Source: Denticeps clupeoides
Lineage: Eukaryota; Chordata; Actinopteri; Clupeiformes; Denticipitidae
Length of the DNA: 64,000 nucleotides
Reading direction: 5' to 3'
Assembly (NCBI RefSeq): GCF_900700375.1
Contig: NC_041721.1
Span: 2,254,989 to 2,318,988 of the forward strand
Shown here: positions 33,611 through 47,100 of the stretch, piece after piece
Position numbering within the stretch: the first letter of the stretch is position 1
How the letters are laid out: the number at the start of each line of letters is the position of its first letter
The notes under the pieces: model-generated
The model's database searches: none
The model's input: only the letters and a program-made list of their open reading frames with translations
Told to the model about the DNA's origin: nothing
Program-made: the position numbers and the translations under genes

Positions 33611-34069
33611 TGTCACTGGCCAAGTTCTGGGACGCATTCGCAGGTATGCTTGGAGTGGATGGAGTAGTCGTCGTACTGGGAGAGGAGGACCGGAGGCGCT
33701 TGGCCGGTGATAAGGTGGCCGGAGGTGAGCTGGAACAGGAGTGTGGCCGTGGAAGCGCTGCACCGCGGCGGGGAGGGATCTCTGGCTCCGTGGGGGGTAA
33801 TTGGGAAGATCGTATTAGCAAAAGGGGGCAGGCAAACTCAAGGTCAATGGCGGGTGAAGGTCGTGGTCACACTGGATATCAATCAGTCGGGCGTGGGAAA
33901 ATAAGGCTGGCATCTATGGGAATAAATTAGTCAAAGAGCGGGCAGTGTCTCCTCAGTGTCATCTAGCTTTTATACTTGGTGCTGCCCGCTCTCACTTCCG
34001 TTTCCGGGTTGCCGTCTCCCCGGCTTGTCTGGCACTCTCTGGTGGGCTGGAGGTGTATTGGCTGTGACA
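33611..34069 (-). repeat. Gypsy element 2, left LTR
   Basis: TGTCACTGGCC to GGCTGTGACA; near copy at 38354-38800. Confidence 0.92.
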
Positions 34070-37000
34070 GAGCCCCACCTTCTAGGCCCGGCACCTGACG
34101 GGCCCGGCCTATCAGGGTGTCGGTCGTGGAAGTCTAGGAGCAGGGCAGGATCCAGGATATCCCGCCGGGGAACCCAAGACCGGTCCGCCGACCCATATCC
34201 TTCCCAGTCCACCAGGTATTCCAGGCCGCGGCCCCGCCGACGTACATCCAGAAGGCGACGGACCGCGTAGGCCAGAGAGCCGTCAACCTGACGTGGAGAT
34301 GGTGGTAGAGACGGGGGGGGGTTGCAGAGGCGACAAGTGAGCTTTACGGAGGTGGGAAACGTGGAACACCGGGCTGACGCGCAGAGTGCGTGGGATGGCC
34401 AACTGGTATGCCACTGGGTTGACACGTCGGGTCACCCGGAACGGACCAATGAAGCGGGGTCCTAGCTTTCTGGGGCTGGATGACATGGGCAGGCCTCGAG
34501 TGGAGACCCAAACCCTGTCACCGCGGTGGTACACGAGGCCTGGTCGCCGATGTTGGTCTGCCTGTCGTTTCATACGCTCAGCAGTTCGGTTGAGGACCCG
34601 GTGAACTTGGGACCAGATTTTATGGAGTTGACTGTTGGAGTCGGCTGTTGACTGCCAACACCGGTCCCTCGACCATGGGTGTGGGGAACCACGTGGGTCT
34701 GAGGCCAGTGACCACCTCGAAGGGGGAACGTTCTGTGGCCGAGGAGCAGTGTTGGTTCTGCACGAGCTCCGCCAAGAGGAGGTGTTGGGACCAGGAGGTG
34801 GGTCGGGCTGAGCAGTAACAGTGGAGGTATATCTCCATCTCCTGGTTGACCCTCTCAGTCTGGCCATTGGATTGGGGGTGGTACCCCGACGACAGACTGA
34901 CCGACACCCCCAGTTGTCCCCAGAAGTGACGCCAGAACCTGGCGATGAACTGGGGGCCCCGGTCCGAGAGGAGGTCCATCGGTGGTCCGAACTGCCGCAC
35001 CACTTCCTGGATGACTACGTCGGCGGTTTGGGCAGCTGTAGGGAGTCCCGGCAGGGCGATGAACCGGGCCATCTTGGAAAACCGGTCGACCAGCACCATA
35101 ATGGTGGTCATACCCCTGGATCTTGGCAGTCCCGTGACAAAATCCAGTGAGACATGGGACCATGGGCGATGGGGGCGAGGCAGGGGAAGTAAGAGGCCTT
35201 GTGGTCTCTGCATGTCCGCTTTGTGAGATGCGCAGGTAGGGCAGGCTGCGACATATGCCTGTACATCCGTGACTAGGCCCGGCCACCAAAACGTCCGGCA
35301 AATATTGACGAGGGTGCGCTGACGTCCCGGGTGCCCGGCCAGTGGGGTATCATGCGTGGACGGAGAGGGGGGTGAGACGTACGTGAGGTTGGGAGGCAGG
35401 GTTCGAGGTGGGGGGTGGTGTGCATGATCGGCAATTACGTCTTGCATGAGGGTCCAGTGCACAGGGGCAAGTAGAAAGGGCTGTGAGAGGATGGGAGAGG
35501 ATGGATTGTCCTCCGTCTCCGGGACGTATCGGCGGGACAGGGCATCCGCCTTCGCATTTTTTGTGCCAGGGATATAGGACACAGTGAACTCGAACCGCGT
35601 GAAAAACAGAGCCCATCGTGCTGGGAGCCGTGGTGAAGAGATGTTTTAACTTGGTGAATGCCTGCTGAGCCAGGGGGTTCCACCGGAGTGTGGTGGGTTT
35701 GTCCTTGAGGAGGGAAGTCATGGGTTGGGCTACTTTGCTGAAATTGCGGATGAATCGGCGGTAGAAGTTGGCGAATCCCAGGAATTGTTGGAGGTGTCGG
35801 ATGGTGGTGGGCACTGGCCAATCAGCGACTGCTGTGGTCTTGACCGGGTCCATGGCGATTCCTTGGGGACTGATGTGGAAGCCCAGGAAGGAAATTTCGG
35901 TGGCATGGAAAGTGCTCTTTTCCAACTTGATGAACAGACGGTTCTGTAGGAGACGCTGGAGGACTTTTCTGACATGGGAGACGTGGGTCGAGAGGTTGGG
36001 TGAGTAAATGAGGATGTCGTCTAGATAGACAAACACAAACCGGTCTAACATGTCCCTGAGGACGTCATTGACAAGCGCCTGGAATGCGGCTGGGCTGTTG
36101 GATAGGCCAAAGGGCATGACCAGATATTCATAGTGTCCTGATGGTGTGATGAAGCCAGTCTTCCACTCGTCCCCCTCCCGTATCCGAACGAGGTGGAATG
36201 CATTCCGGAGGTCCAGTTTGGTGAAGATGGTGGCTTCTGACAGTAGTTCGAATGCGGTATTCAGGAGTGGGAGTGGGTACTGGTTTTTCTTGGTTACCGC
36301 GTTCAGTTTCCTATAATCGATGCATGGTCGCAGTCCCCCGTCCTTCTTCCCCACAAAAAAGAATGGGGCGGCGGCTGGAGAGGTGGAAGGACGGATTATG
36401 CCACTAGCCAGGGATGCTGTAATGTACTCGTCCATCGCCTTTCGCTCCGGAAGCGAGAGCGAGTACAGCCGGCCTCGTGGTGGTAAGGCGCCGGGGAGCA
36501 GATCGATCGGCAGGTCATAAGGCCTATGGGGGGGCAGCTCCGCCGCCTTGTCCTTATCAAAGACTGTGGCAAGGTCATGGTAACAGTCGGGGACCCCCAG
36601 AGATGCGGAGGTGGCGTCATGTGGAGATCGGGACGTGGCCTCTGCCGGCTTCTCGGTCAACTCGTCTTCAATGGGCGTGGTTTCGGTCGGTGGGCGTGGT
36701 TTGGTCATGGTTGCACCTGGAAGCGGGGTTAACATGGGGTTGGGTTGAATAGGGGCAGATTGCGGTCTGTGGGCATAGTGGTTGCCGTTGTGGACTGGGG
36801 TTTTGGGCCTAGGCAGTGAGCATGGCATGGGTTGAGGGGCGTGGCCAAGTCTCACCGTTGCTATGTGTGTGGACCTAGAGCAGTTTGGAGGCGTGGCCTG
36901 ACTGAGTTGGTGGTGGGTGCATTGCCGTCCCCACTGTTTGATGGTGCCCCTGGGCCAGTCAATATGGGGCTCATGGGTGGTCAGCCACGGGTAACCTAAC

Positions 37001-38353
37001 ACTATGGGGTCATGGGTTGTTGTGGTTAGGTAGAATATAATTCTTTCCACATGGTTGGGCTCAAGGCAGACGAGAAGGGGTTTGGTTTGGTAAAGTACTT
37101 GCCCTGAGTCCACCGGGCTGCCATCCAGTCCCATAACCGCGCGTGGTGGATCACACCGGGAGACTGGGAGCTTGAGTCGGGTGGCCAGGTCAATGTCGAT
37201 TAAGTTCATGGCCGAGCCGGAGTCCACCAGTGCTTGCCCCTGATGTTGGCCGGGTCTGGGTTTCTTCCAGCAGATGATGATAGGAAGTGAGCAGCGGTTG
37301 GTGGCTCTGGGAAGTGCCTTGGTGCTCCCCCGGGGGCTCTGAACCTGGGGCAAGTGGAGGGGGTTTCCCGATGGCCGTGGTTTGATTCGGCGGTTTGGAC
37401 AGGCAGCACTGAGGTGGTTTGGGCCTCCGCAGTAGTAGCAGAGTTTCTGCTCCTCTCTTCGTTTTCGTTCCTGGGGAGGGAGCGGGGGTCAGGCTCGGCT
37501 CATTTGCATGGGTTCTTCAGATGCGTGGTGGGGCGGAGCCCTAGGGGCGTCATGCTGGCGTGCGGCGGGGGTACAGTGGAAAGGGGCGTGGCTACGTCGT
37601 TCTTGGCTGCGCTTGGCGAGACGTCGGTCGATGGACATGGCCAGCGCGATAATGCTGTCCAGCGTGGTTCCCCAATCGCGATTCACCATCTCGTCTTTCA
37701 CCGCCTCCCGGAGGCCGTGGTAGAACGCGGCGGGGAGCGCGGCGTCAGTCCACTCACTGTCGTTCGCCAGGATTCGAAATTCAATTGCGTAATCGCTCAC
37801 GCTCCGATTTCCCTGACATAACGACATGAGCTGCAGAGACGCCGCGCGTCGCCCGGTCTCACCCTGAAACACGATCTGGAGGCGGTCCAGGAAGGCGGGG
37901 ACAGACAGACAGATCGGGTCGCGCTGCTCCACCAGCGGTGTTACCCACTCCAGCGCGCGTCCGGTCAGCCGCGTAATTATATACGCGACCGCCGTTTCTT
38001 CGTCAGGGAGGTGGGCGGCTTGGAGGCGGAGAAGCAGCGGCACTGCGTGATAAATCCGCGACAGCTTCTGGAATCCCCGTCATAAAGCGGTGGCAGGGCC
38101 AATCCAGCCAGGGTGGACATACGCGAATCCAAAGTGGGAACTGCAGGACCGGGACAGCTGGACTGGGACTGCAACGAGTGGACGTGGGCCGAAAGATCAG
38201 CGAGAGAGGAGCTGATCTGGATTAGTGCGCGCTGCTGCTGGAGCTGCGTGTCTTGGTGATCCTGGATTGAAACGTGCTGCTGCTGCAGGAACACGGTCAC
38301 CTGAGCCAGCGTGGTTGCCATGTCTGCTGCGTCAGGAGATGGCCCGCTCTTAC

Positions 38354-38800
38354 TGTCACTGGCCGAGTTCGGGGACGCATTCGCAGGCATGCTTGGAGTG
38401 GATGGAGTAGTCGTCGTACTGGGAGAGGAGGACCGGAGGCACTTGGCTGGTGATAAGGCGGCCGGAGGTGAGCTGGAACGGGAGTGTGGCCGTGGAAGCG
38501 CCGCAGCGCGGCGGGGAGGGCTCCGTGGGGGGTAATTGGGAAGATCGTATTAGCAAAAGGGGGCAGGCAAACTCAAGGTCAATGGCGGGCGAAGGTCGTG
38601 GTCACACTGGATATCAATCAGTCGGGCGTGGGAAAATAAGGCTGGCGTCTATGGGAATAAATTCGTCAAAGAGCGGGCAGTGTCTCCTCAGTGTCATCTA
38701 GCTTTTATACTTGGTGCCGCTCTCACTTCCGTTTCCGGGTTGCCGTCTCCCCGGCTTGTCTGGCACTCTCTGGTGGGCTGGAGGTGTATTGGCCGTGACA
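38354..38800 (-). repeat. Gypsy element 2, right LTR
   Basis: TGTCACTGGCC to GGCCGTGACA; provirus sequence resumes at 38801. Confidence 0.92.
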
Positions 38801-41800
38801 GGGAGATTATACAGGGGCAAGAGCCAATGGGGACCCTATCCCATTTGATCATGCTGATTTGGAGGCTCAGTTGAACCAACTATAATACAAGCCCTCTAAT
38901 AAAAGGCTGTTCATCAAATCAGCCACAGGACATGTGTCTTGCCAATTTGAATCTGACCCATTAGATATAGTGGACATGCAGACGGGAAAAAGCACCTCTG
39001 GGTCAATAATAGTTGACTTAAGCTGTCCAATAAATTTACTTGGACGAGACGTTATGCGTAATTTGAATATCTGCATACTACCTACAGAGGAGGGAATGAG
39101 AGTTGAAATTTTAACAGAAGTAGAACAAAATGTCTCATTCTCTCCCACCTCACTGTATTACTACTGGGTATTAGAAATGAGTTCTGGTTCTGTGGGTGGG
39201 GAAGTCCTAAAGATAATAAAACAGAAACTTCCTCATCCTGAAGAAACAATGAGCCCAGATGATTTACATTGTGCCATGTGGTACAAGCCCACTCGGGGCC
39301 CAGACTCTGATTATGACAAAAAATTTTAACAACCAATTGTCTAAACAACAGACTATCACCTTACAGCATCTATACATCACACCGTGCGGAAATGCTGTAG
39401 TTTCAGTTAGTCTAACAGGTGCACAGGAAAGGTTGTTCATAGGGGACACCCCCCACATGTCGGTATGCAGGAAAGACATGCCATGGAAGCTATTTGGATC
39501 GCTGACTCGACAAGTTATATCCCAAAGATATAAAACACACACACCTCAAGGCTGGGAGAGAGCCCCGGAGGGGACTTTCCGATACCACCTGGGGTGGACA
39601 GTACGAGTCGTGCCAAAAACAAAATTAGATATGTGATTAAACACAGTAGCGCTTACTACAGTACCAGAAGATCTAGTAGATAATCCATCACAATTATGGT
39701 TCACGGGATCTACAGACGTAGGCCTGATAAAATCTGCTCTGCCAGTCAAGTGCAAGGTCAAGTCTAAAACTTGACCTCAAATTCGACAGTAACCTTTGAA
39801 AAAGGAGGCCCAAATAGGAATAGCCCCAGTAATACGGAACATGTTACAAGCAGGTATAATTAAAAGAGTAAATTATACATGATTAACACCTATTTTTCCT
39901 GTACAGAAAGCAGCTACAGGAAAGTGGCGAACGGTGCAAGATTTAAGAGCAATTAATGACATAATAGAACCAGAACCAGTTGAAGTGGCCGATCGCTACA
40001 CAATTTTGAATAGACTAACAAACAAAAACATCTGGTTCATAGTAATAGATCTCAGTAATGCCTTCTTTTTTGTACCATTACACAAAGATTCACAATATTT
40101 ATTTGGGTTCAAATTTGACGGGGTAAATTACACATATTCTAGATTACCACAAGGGTTCAAAAACAGGACTACTATTTACTCAAGAATGTTGAAACATTCA
40201 TTGTTGTCCCTACCAAGTCCCGAACAAGGTCAAATTATTTGTTATGTAGATGACATAATGATAACAGCACCTACAAAACTCCTCTGTATACAAAATACAA
40301 GAAAAGTACTGGAACACCTTCATAAGGAAGGTCATAAGGTTTCACTAGACAAATTACAATATGTGCAACAGACAGTAATATATTTGGGACATGAAATTAG
40401 TCAGCATGGCCGTAGGTTAACCCCTCGGAGACTACAAGCTTGCGCTGATGCACCAAAACCAGTAACCAAACAACAAATGATGACTTTTCTAGGATTATGT
40501 AACTACTGCTCTCTGTTTGTCGCTGATTTCGCCTACTTAACAAAAGATTTATTAGCATTAATATATGGAAAGGATATGGCTTTAGGAGACGTAATCGAAT
40601 GGACAACTGAAGCAACCCAAGCATTTGAAAAAATGAAAAAGTCAATGCAAACAATGGAAGTATTAGCATATCCAAATAATTAAAAGACATTCCATTTGTA
40701 CGTAGCTCTTAAGGAACATTTTATGACAACTGTATTAACTCAAAAAATAGGAGGATGAGATCAAATTTTAGCATATTATTCCAAAAAATTAGATGCAGTA
40801 GCACAAGGGTTACCAACATGCGTCCAGATCTGTGAAGCAGCAAAGTTAGCATTAGAAGACGCATCCACTATTATCCTAGCTCATCCAACAAAGATACACA
40901 CATCACATGACATCCCGTACATTTTGCTACAAACACATTTACCATTCATGACACAAGCATGGCTCATTATGTTAGTACAGGAGTTGGACCAATATAGGTC
41001 ACATCCTCACACATCTCATTCGAGAAACACACTACTACAAATCCCGCACAACCCCTCCCAACACCAACGCAAGGTACTCCACATAGTTGTAAAATACAAA
41101 TACAATGGTAAACAAAAGCTGTAACGAATCTAACAGATACATCTGACATCACAACAGGAAATAACTTTTGCTGACAAGGCAGCTAAAGCAGCTGCAATGC
41201 AATGCATTCTACAATGCGATACTGAAATTGCACCCACACATCACACCATAGACACAGACATTCTCAAAATGAATCAACTAGCTGCACCGCACAAAAAAAT
41301 ACAACAATGGATTAAAAAAAAAAAAAGGGAGCTACACAAATTGATAATATATATTACATGAATGACAAACCCATCCTACCTAAATCATTGCACAAAACAG
41401 CAGCCCATGTCTCAACAGGATGGATGGTTACATTAATAAACAAACACTATTACACTATAAATTTCGAAATTTCAGCAAAACTTTTTGTATACAGTTGCAT
41501 GATATGTATGAAGCACAATGCACAAGGCGCATATAGACAACCACGAGGAAGCTTTCCAAAAGCCACACACCCATTTCATACAATACACATGGATTTTATC
41601 GATATTCCAACAACGAGCAGAGCTAAATACGCTTTAGTAATAATTGATTTATTTTCCAAATGACCAGAAATATACCCATGTAAAAGAAATGATGCAGAAA
41701 CAGTTGCCAAATGTTTATTACAACATTACTTCCCTACATATGGCATACCTAAGCTAATTAGATCAGATAATGGATCACATTTTGTAAACAAAATAATACA

Positions 41801-42429
41801 GTTATGCAGTCAAGTGTTAGGATTTGAATTAAAAACACATTGCGCATACCATCCACAAAGTACCGGTTTAGTGGAAAGAACTAATGGAACTATTAAGGAA
41901 CGACTACTAAAAACACGAACGGATACTAACTTACCCATAGAAGATTGTATAAGTTTAGTGAAATTTTGGATGAGAATTACAAAAACCACAGAAGGATTAA
42001 CACCACGAGCGTTTTTCATGCCTAATTTGAATGATGTGCTCAAGCGCAGTGAACGTGAGCACACCTTATTACATTGGATGTCCAGGACACTACAAAATAA
42101 GGAAGTTCAAGAGAGCAATAATCTGCCAGATTCTGTAGTTCCTCCACACAGGTTGAAGCCAGGAGATTGGGTGCTGGTGAAGGGGATACAGAGGAAGGCG
42201 TGGGATCAACCACGCTGGGACGGACCATACCAGATCCTGCTGACCACGCCAACTGCTGTGAAGGTAGCGGAAAGAGCCACCTGGATCCACATCAGTCACT
42301 GCAAGCCCGTAGAGCTCCCAGTGCCTGAGTAGGGGTGGAAGTCGGCCGGTATCAAAACCGTTGGCTGCAGAAGAAATCGACAGATCCCCTCTCCCAGCTA
42401 TAGGGTATACGGTATATACACAGTCTCGT

Positions 42430-43690
42430 GGGAATGGCAAGTGTGGTGTGGTGGTGTTTTCTCGCTCTCTTCCTAGCTCAAGCTCAGCAAGAAACGGATG
42501 GGGCTCTGGCAGTTCGATACAATCCCCACGCCAGAGACCCCTGTAATGGAGGATCGGCAGACGATCAGAGTACTTCAGCCCAAGAGACAAGGTTGGGGGA
42601 AAGGTACTCTGTTTCTGTTACAACGGAACAGTGGATGCACTCCTGATGATCCCAAGGAGTTCCTTGGTCGACAATCGGGGAATGTGGCCCGGAGCATCAA
42701 CCAACTGGAATGGATACACCTGGTACTTAGAAGCTCGCACCTATAACGGCGGGGGCGATTATTGGTCATGGACAATCACAGGAACTGACAGGTCATTCAC
42801 AGACAAACCTGATTCCAATGGTTGGGACACTGACGGAGCGTGGGCTGTGTTCTACAATTTTTCTGTCACTGATACTTTAGTCACTTTTCGCAGGGACACT
42901 ACCAAAGTGTCCCTTAAGCCTAATTGGGGTCAAAATTGTACAATAATACTGATATGTGCTTGGGCAAAAGGGGCAGACCCTTGTTGGACAATAGCCATGT
43001 GCAAGACCAGAAACCAGACTACCTTAACCTTGGTACCTGGTGACAGTGGAGCCCAAGCCAAGTGGCTGATCCCTAGTCCGGTGGATCGCCAAGCAAAAAC
43101 CGTTAAAATAATAACCGGAAAACCAACAACAGATGATTGGTTCTTGGTGTCAACAGGGGTTTCTGGGCACATAAATAATAATTGGTTATTGATGGTCGAG
43201 CAAGCAGGACAGGCTCTGAGAACTGACTGCATGATCTGTTTGGGACCAAGACCAATATTACAGATTGTCCCAGCACCAATGGAGTCTGGGTGTGTCATAG
43301 ATTTAATGAATGAAACGGTACCTACTGAAAACTGCTCGATGTTAGATGACATTTATTACAAATACCGCGCCAGGTGGTAGTTTATCACTGGCCATAGATG
43401 GACTACGATCATTAAATAATAAAATGAAAGAACACTCTGGAGTTGATACGTCCATGTGGGACTCGTGGATGAGTGTGTTTGGACGATATAAAAATTTGGT
43501 AGCAACAACACTCTCCCACATGGTGTTTACATCCATTTTGATATTGTGTGGATGTTGCTGTATTCCATGTATCAGGGCGTTGATTGTTCGATTAATTAAC
43601 CAAGCTGTCAGTCCGTTGGAAGAACAATTATTGATAACCCAGATGCAAACTTTATTGGACAATGAATCTGATCATGAAGACAATGTTTAA
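42430..43690 (+). pseudogene. Provirus env region (fossil)
   Basis: A signal-peptide-like start (VVWWCFLALFLAQ) is followed by a surface part rich in Cys and Asn-X-Ser/Thr sites, then a transmembrane part with HMVFTSILILCGCCCIPC. That hydrophobic segment with a cysteine cluster and a short cytoplasmic tail is typical of gamma/epsilon-type fish Env. The region is broken and fossil. Confidence 0.8.
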
Positions 43691-43833
43691 CTGGACATGA
43701 CACTTGCACATTGATACTTAACATTTATGAAGAGGTTACTGAAACTGATGACAGGTGGTAATTCTCTGATGCAAACTGTTTATGTACTCAAATGTGCATT
43801 TTTTGTATATTTTGTATATATGTAACGAAGTTA

Positions 43834-43847
43834 CAACAGGAGGGAAA
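43834..43847 (+). other. Provirus polypurine tract
   Basis: CAGGAGGGAAA ends directly at the right LTR, the expected plus-strand priming site. Confidence 0.75.
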
Positions 43848-44150
43848 TGTTAGAAGAATTTGACTCTTCTCTGTAGAAGGTGTTATTTTAGTCTTTAGTC
43901 TCCCTTTAGTCTCCAACCATGTATGGAGTTGTTTTATTTCTGTTCTGCCTGCATTCCTATGTTTTTTCCGTGACTCACCTGTTCGGGGTCACAATTCTGT
44001 GTATAAATAAAGACTGCTAGCTTGGCTTAGGCAGAAATCGGTCAGCACTTCGGTGAGGCCTTATTTCTCATCGGCCGAGTAAAGAATGGCACATGGTTCC
44101 CCTGTCTACTTTTTGCTCTGGCGCTGCACGGTGACTGCTTTCACCCAACA
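43848..44150 (+). repeat. Provirus right LTR
   Basis: Starts TGTTAGAAG and ends CACCCAACA. The next base begins an L2 element. Confidence 0.93.
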
Positions 44151-47100
44151 TTATTACAGATCAGGGGTTTGATGTACTGTGCCTGACCGAAACTTGGTTA
44201 AAACAAAACGAATTTGTAGCATTAAACGAGTCGAGTCCTCCTGGATACAGCTGTGTACACCAACCTCGCTTAACTGGAAGAGGAGGTGGCGTCGCAGTAA
44301 TTTATAAGGATAACCTCGGTATTACTCATAAACCCGGACATGGATTTAACTCTTTTCAGATTCTACATACCAATAGTCTCACAAAATAAAAATCCCAAGT
44401 TAATTGCATTGATTATTATTTATAGACCCCCTGGACCTTATTCTGAGTTTCTTAGTGAATTTACAGATTTTGTCTCCAACTTAGTTGTATCTGTGGATAA
44501 TTGTCGGCAACTTTAACATCCACTGTGATAAATTAGAAGACTCACAAAGAACAGCATTCCTGTCTTTATTAGACTCATATAACCTATAACAGGACCTAGT
44601 CATGAAGGTGGTCACCACGCTCGATCTTGTATTGACCTTCGGTTTAAATATAGAAGATATAGTTACTCTTCCGCAATCTGAAATGATCTCAGATCATTTC
44701 CTCATCGCTTTTAAAATACGTCTCAGACACAACAAACTCAATCCCCCTTGTTATAGAGACAAACGGACAATTACATCAAGTACTGCACAGAGGTTTATTA
44801 CCAGATTTATCAACGCTGATAAACTCACCGTCAGACCCCGCTGAACTCGACCAAGCGACCAAATGTCTAGAATTAACACTGCGCAGTATGTTAGATAAAG
44901 ACGCTCCCCTCAAAAGGAAGATAGTAAGAGATAAAAACTTAATTCCTTGGTATAATAATCACAGGCACTTGTTTAAGAAGACCGCTGTCACGATCCGGTC
45001 CGAAAAGGGGTTACTCTGGTCCGGGATCCGTTTCATTGTTGTCCTGTGTAATGTTCCCTAATCGTTTTCACCTGTGTTGATTGTATAAAGCTGCCCTGTT
45101 CGTTTCTGTCCACTGTCAGGTCTTTAACGTTATGTTCCATGTTCACCAGTGTCTACGTCTTGGATGTCTCCCCTGTCTTGTGATTCACAATTAAACCCCA
45201 GTTTCGTGATGTCAGGTGAAAGCGTCCTTCATTCTTCGTTCCTCGTCCTGCTCTCCGTTCACCCGCCACGTCATGCCCGCATGGACGTGACAACCGCCCG
45301 GAAATTAGAACGCAAATGGCGTCAAAGTAAATTAAACATATTCCGAATAGCTTGGAAGGAGAGCCTACTTAACTATAAGAAGGCTCTTAGCGCGGCTAGA
45401 TCAACGTATCTGTCCTCGTTAATAGACAAAAACAAAAATAATCCCGGATTCCTGTTTAAAACTATAGCCAAACTAACCAGGAATACGACAGAAACGGATA
45501 CGACCACTCAATATCATCATAGTAGCGATGATTTTATGAATTCCTTTAATACTAAAATTGTCGCGAATAGAGAGAAGATTAAAAGCACAACAAATAGCTC
45601 CGCCGATATTTCCATGGAAAATAATCTTCTAATAGATGACCACCGATTAGAACTATTCAACCTTATTAAAAAGAGCCCTGATTAAAAAGCCTGATCTTGA
45701 TCGCAGTCAGCTTTCAAATTATAGATCGATATCCAACCATCCGTTTATATCAAAAATCTTAGAAAAAGTCGTAGCCCAGCAGCTGAGCGCATACCTAGAC
45801 TGTAACAGTATCCATGAAGTATATCAATCGGGATTTAGACCTCATCATAGCACTGAGACAGCGCTGGTTAAAGTGTTTAATGACCTGCTGTTGGCCTCTG
45901 ATCAGGGACGCATCTCTCAGCTTGTCCTGCTTGATCTTAGTGCAGCATTTGACACTATCGATCACGCTATTCTCCTTGCCAGGTTAGAGAATGTTATCGG
46001 GATTAACGGAACAGCCCCTTGTATGGTTCAGATCATATCTGACCAACCGATATCAGTTTGTGGACATCAATGGTGTTTCGTCTTCACATAGTAAAGTAGA
46101 GTTTGGTGTTCCACAAGGTTCTGTCCTAGGTCCGTTACATTTTCCCTATACATGTTACCTTTAGGTGATGTCAACTGCAAACACGGCATTAGCTTTCATT
46201 GCTACGCTGATGACACACAGCTGTATCTGTCAGCAATGCCAGATCAGAGGCAGCAGCTGAACAGAATAGAGAATTGTCTGAAGGACATTAGACAGTGGAT
46301 GCTCACCAACTTTCTCCTATTAAACCCTGACAAGACAGAAGCTCTTGTACTTGGGCCTCAAGCAGCCATCATTGATGCAGGTCTCTCATTCAATTCGCAC
46401 GTAGATAATGTCACTAGAATAGCATTCTTTCACCTTAGAAATATTGCGAAAATAAGAAATATAATTTCAATGCATGATGCAGAAATGTTGCTCCATGCAT
46501 TTATTACATCAAGGTTAGGTTACTGCAATGCATTACTGTCTGGATGCTCTAGTAGGTGCATGAGTAAACTCCAGCTAGTACAGAATGCTGCAGGCAGAGT
46601 TCTAACCAGAACCAGGAAACTACAAAATCCTACTTTTGACCTATAAAGCTCTAAATGGTCTCGCCCCACAATACCTGAGTGAACTTTTAGTTCTTTATGA
46701 CCCGCCAAGCCCCCTTCGATCAATGGGTGCAGGGTCACTACTGGTACCAAAAGTACAGGAGGTCACAGCTGGGAGCAGATTCTTCTCCTGTAGAGCTCTG
46801 CAGTTGTGGAACAAGCCGTCTCAGTGTTTAAATCCAATCTCAAAACCTATCTGTTCTCTCTGGCATTTTGTTAAAGTCCTAGACACTCATTTCACTTCAC
46901 TTTGACACAGTGTCAATTATAGAGTCCCCCTGTTAGACACAGACAGTGTTAAATTCACCCTAGTTAGGCTGTCCTAGTTAGGGTACTGGGCCACTGTAGC
47001 ACCAATATACCACTATCACCACATATTTCAGTATTGTCGTACAGTGCAACTGTCTGCCGCTGCTTCTGTTTGTTTTCTCCGAGACACGGAATCAAGCGCC

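Larger units (their letters stand above)
33611..38800 (-). mobile_element. Ty3/gypsy chromovirus nested in the provirus, minus strand
   Basis: LTRs 33611-34069 and 38354-38800 (about 450 bases, TG...CA), alike apart from roughly a dozen positions and a short gap, with near-matching 5-base flanks. In minus-strand order: gag (about 37500-38320, beginning MATTLAQVTVFLQQQ), nucleocapsid and protease, reverse transcriptase ([24 protein letters not shown]) with RNase H (about 35400-36600), integrase (about 34600-35580), and a chromodomain near 34100-34250 ([15 protein letters not shown]). It is a different family from the one at 3255: LTRs and gag are unalike. A few breaks; much of it still reads open. 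Confidence 0.92.
32051..44150 (+). mobile_element. Endogenous retrovirus (gamma/epsilon-like), broken, with a nested gypsy element
   Basis: LTRs 32051-32350 and 43848-44150 (about 300 bases, TG...CA) differ by roughly 4 percent by eye. A primer site follows the left LTR and a purine tract precedes the right one. Internal order: gag-like region (about 32400-33600), protease-like region (about 38900-39150), reverse transcriptase with LPQG and YVDD (about 39900-40700), RNase H region, integrase (about 41350-42330, C-terminal [10 protein letters not shown]) and env (about 42430-43690). The nested gypsy element (33611-38800) splits the gag-pol part. It carries several breaks and is a fossil. The two flanks do not share a target duplication. 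Confidence 0.9.

Noticed and set aside
38694-38879. Frame joining gypsy LTR and provirus sequence
   Set aside because: Chance frame across a nesting junction.
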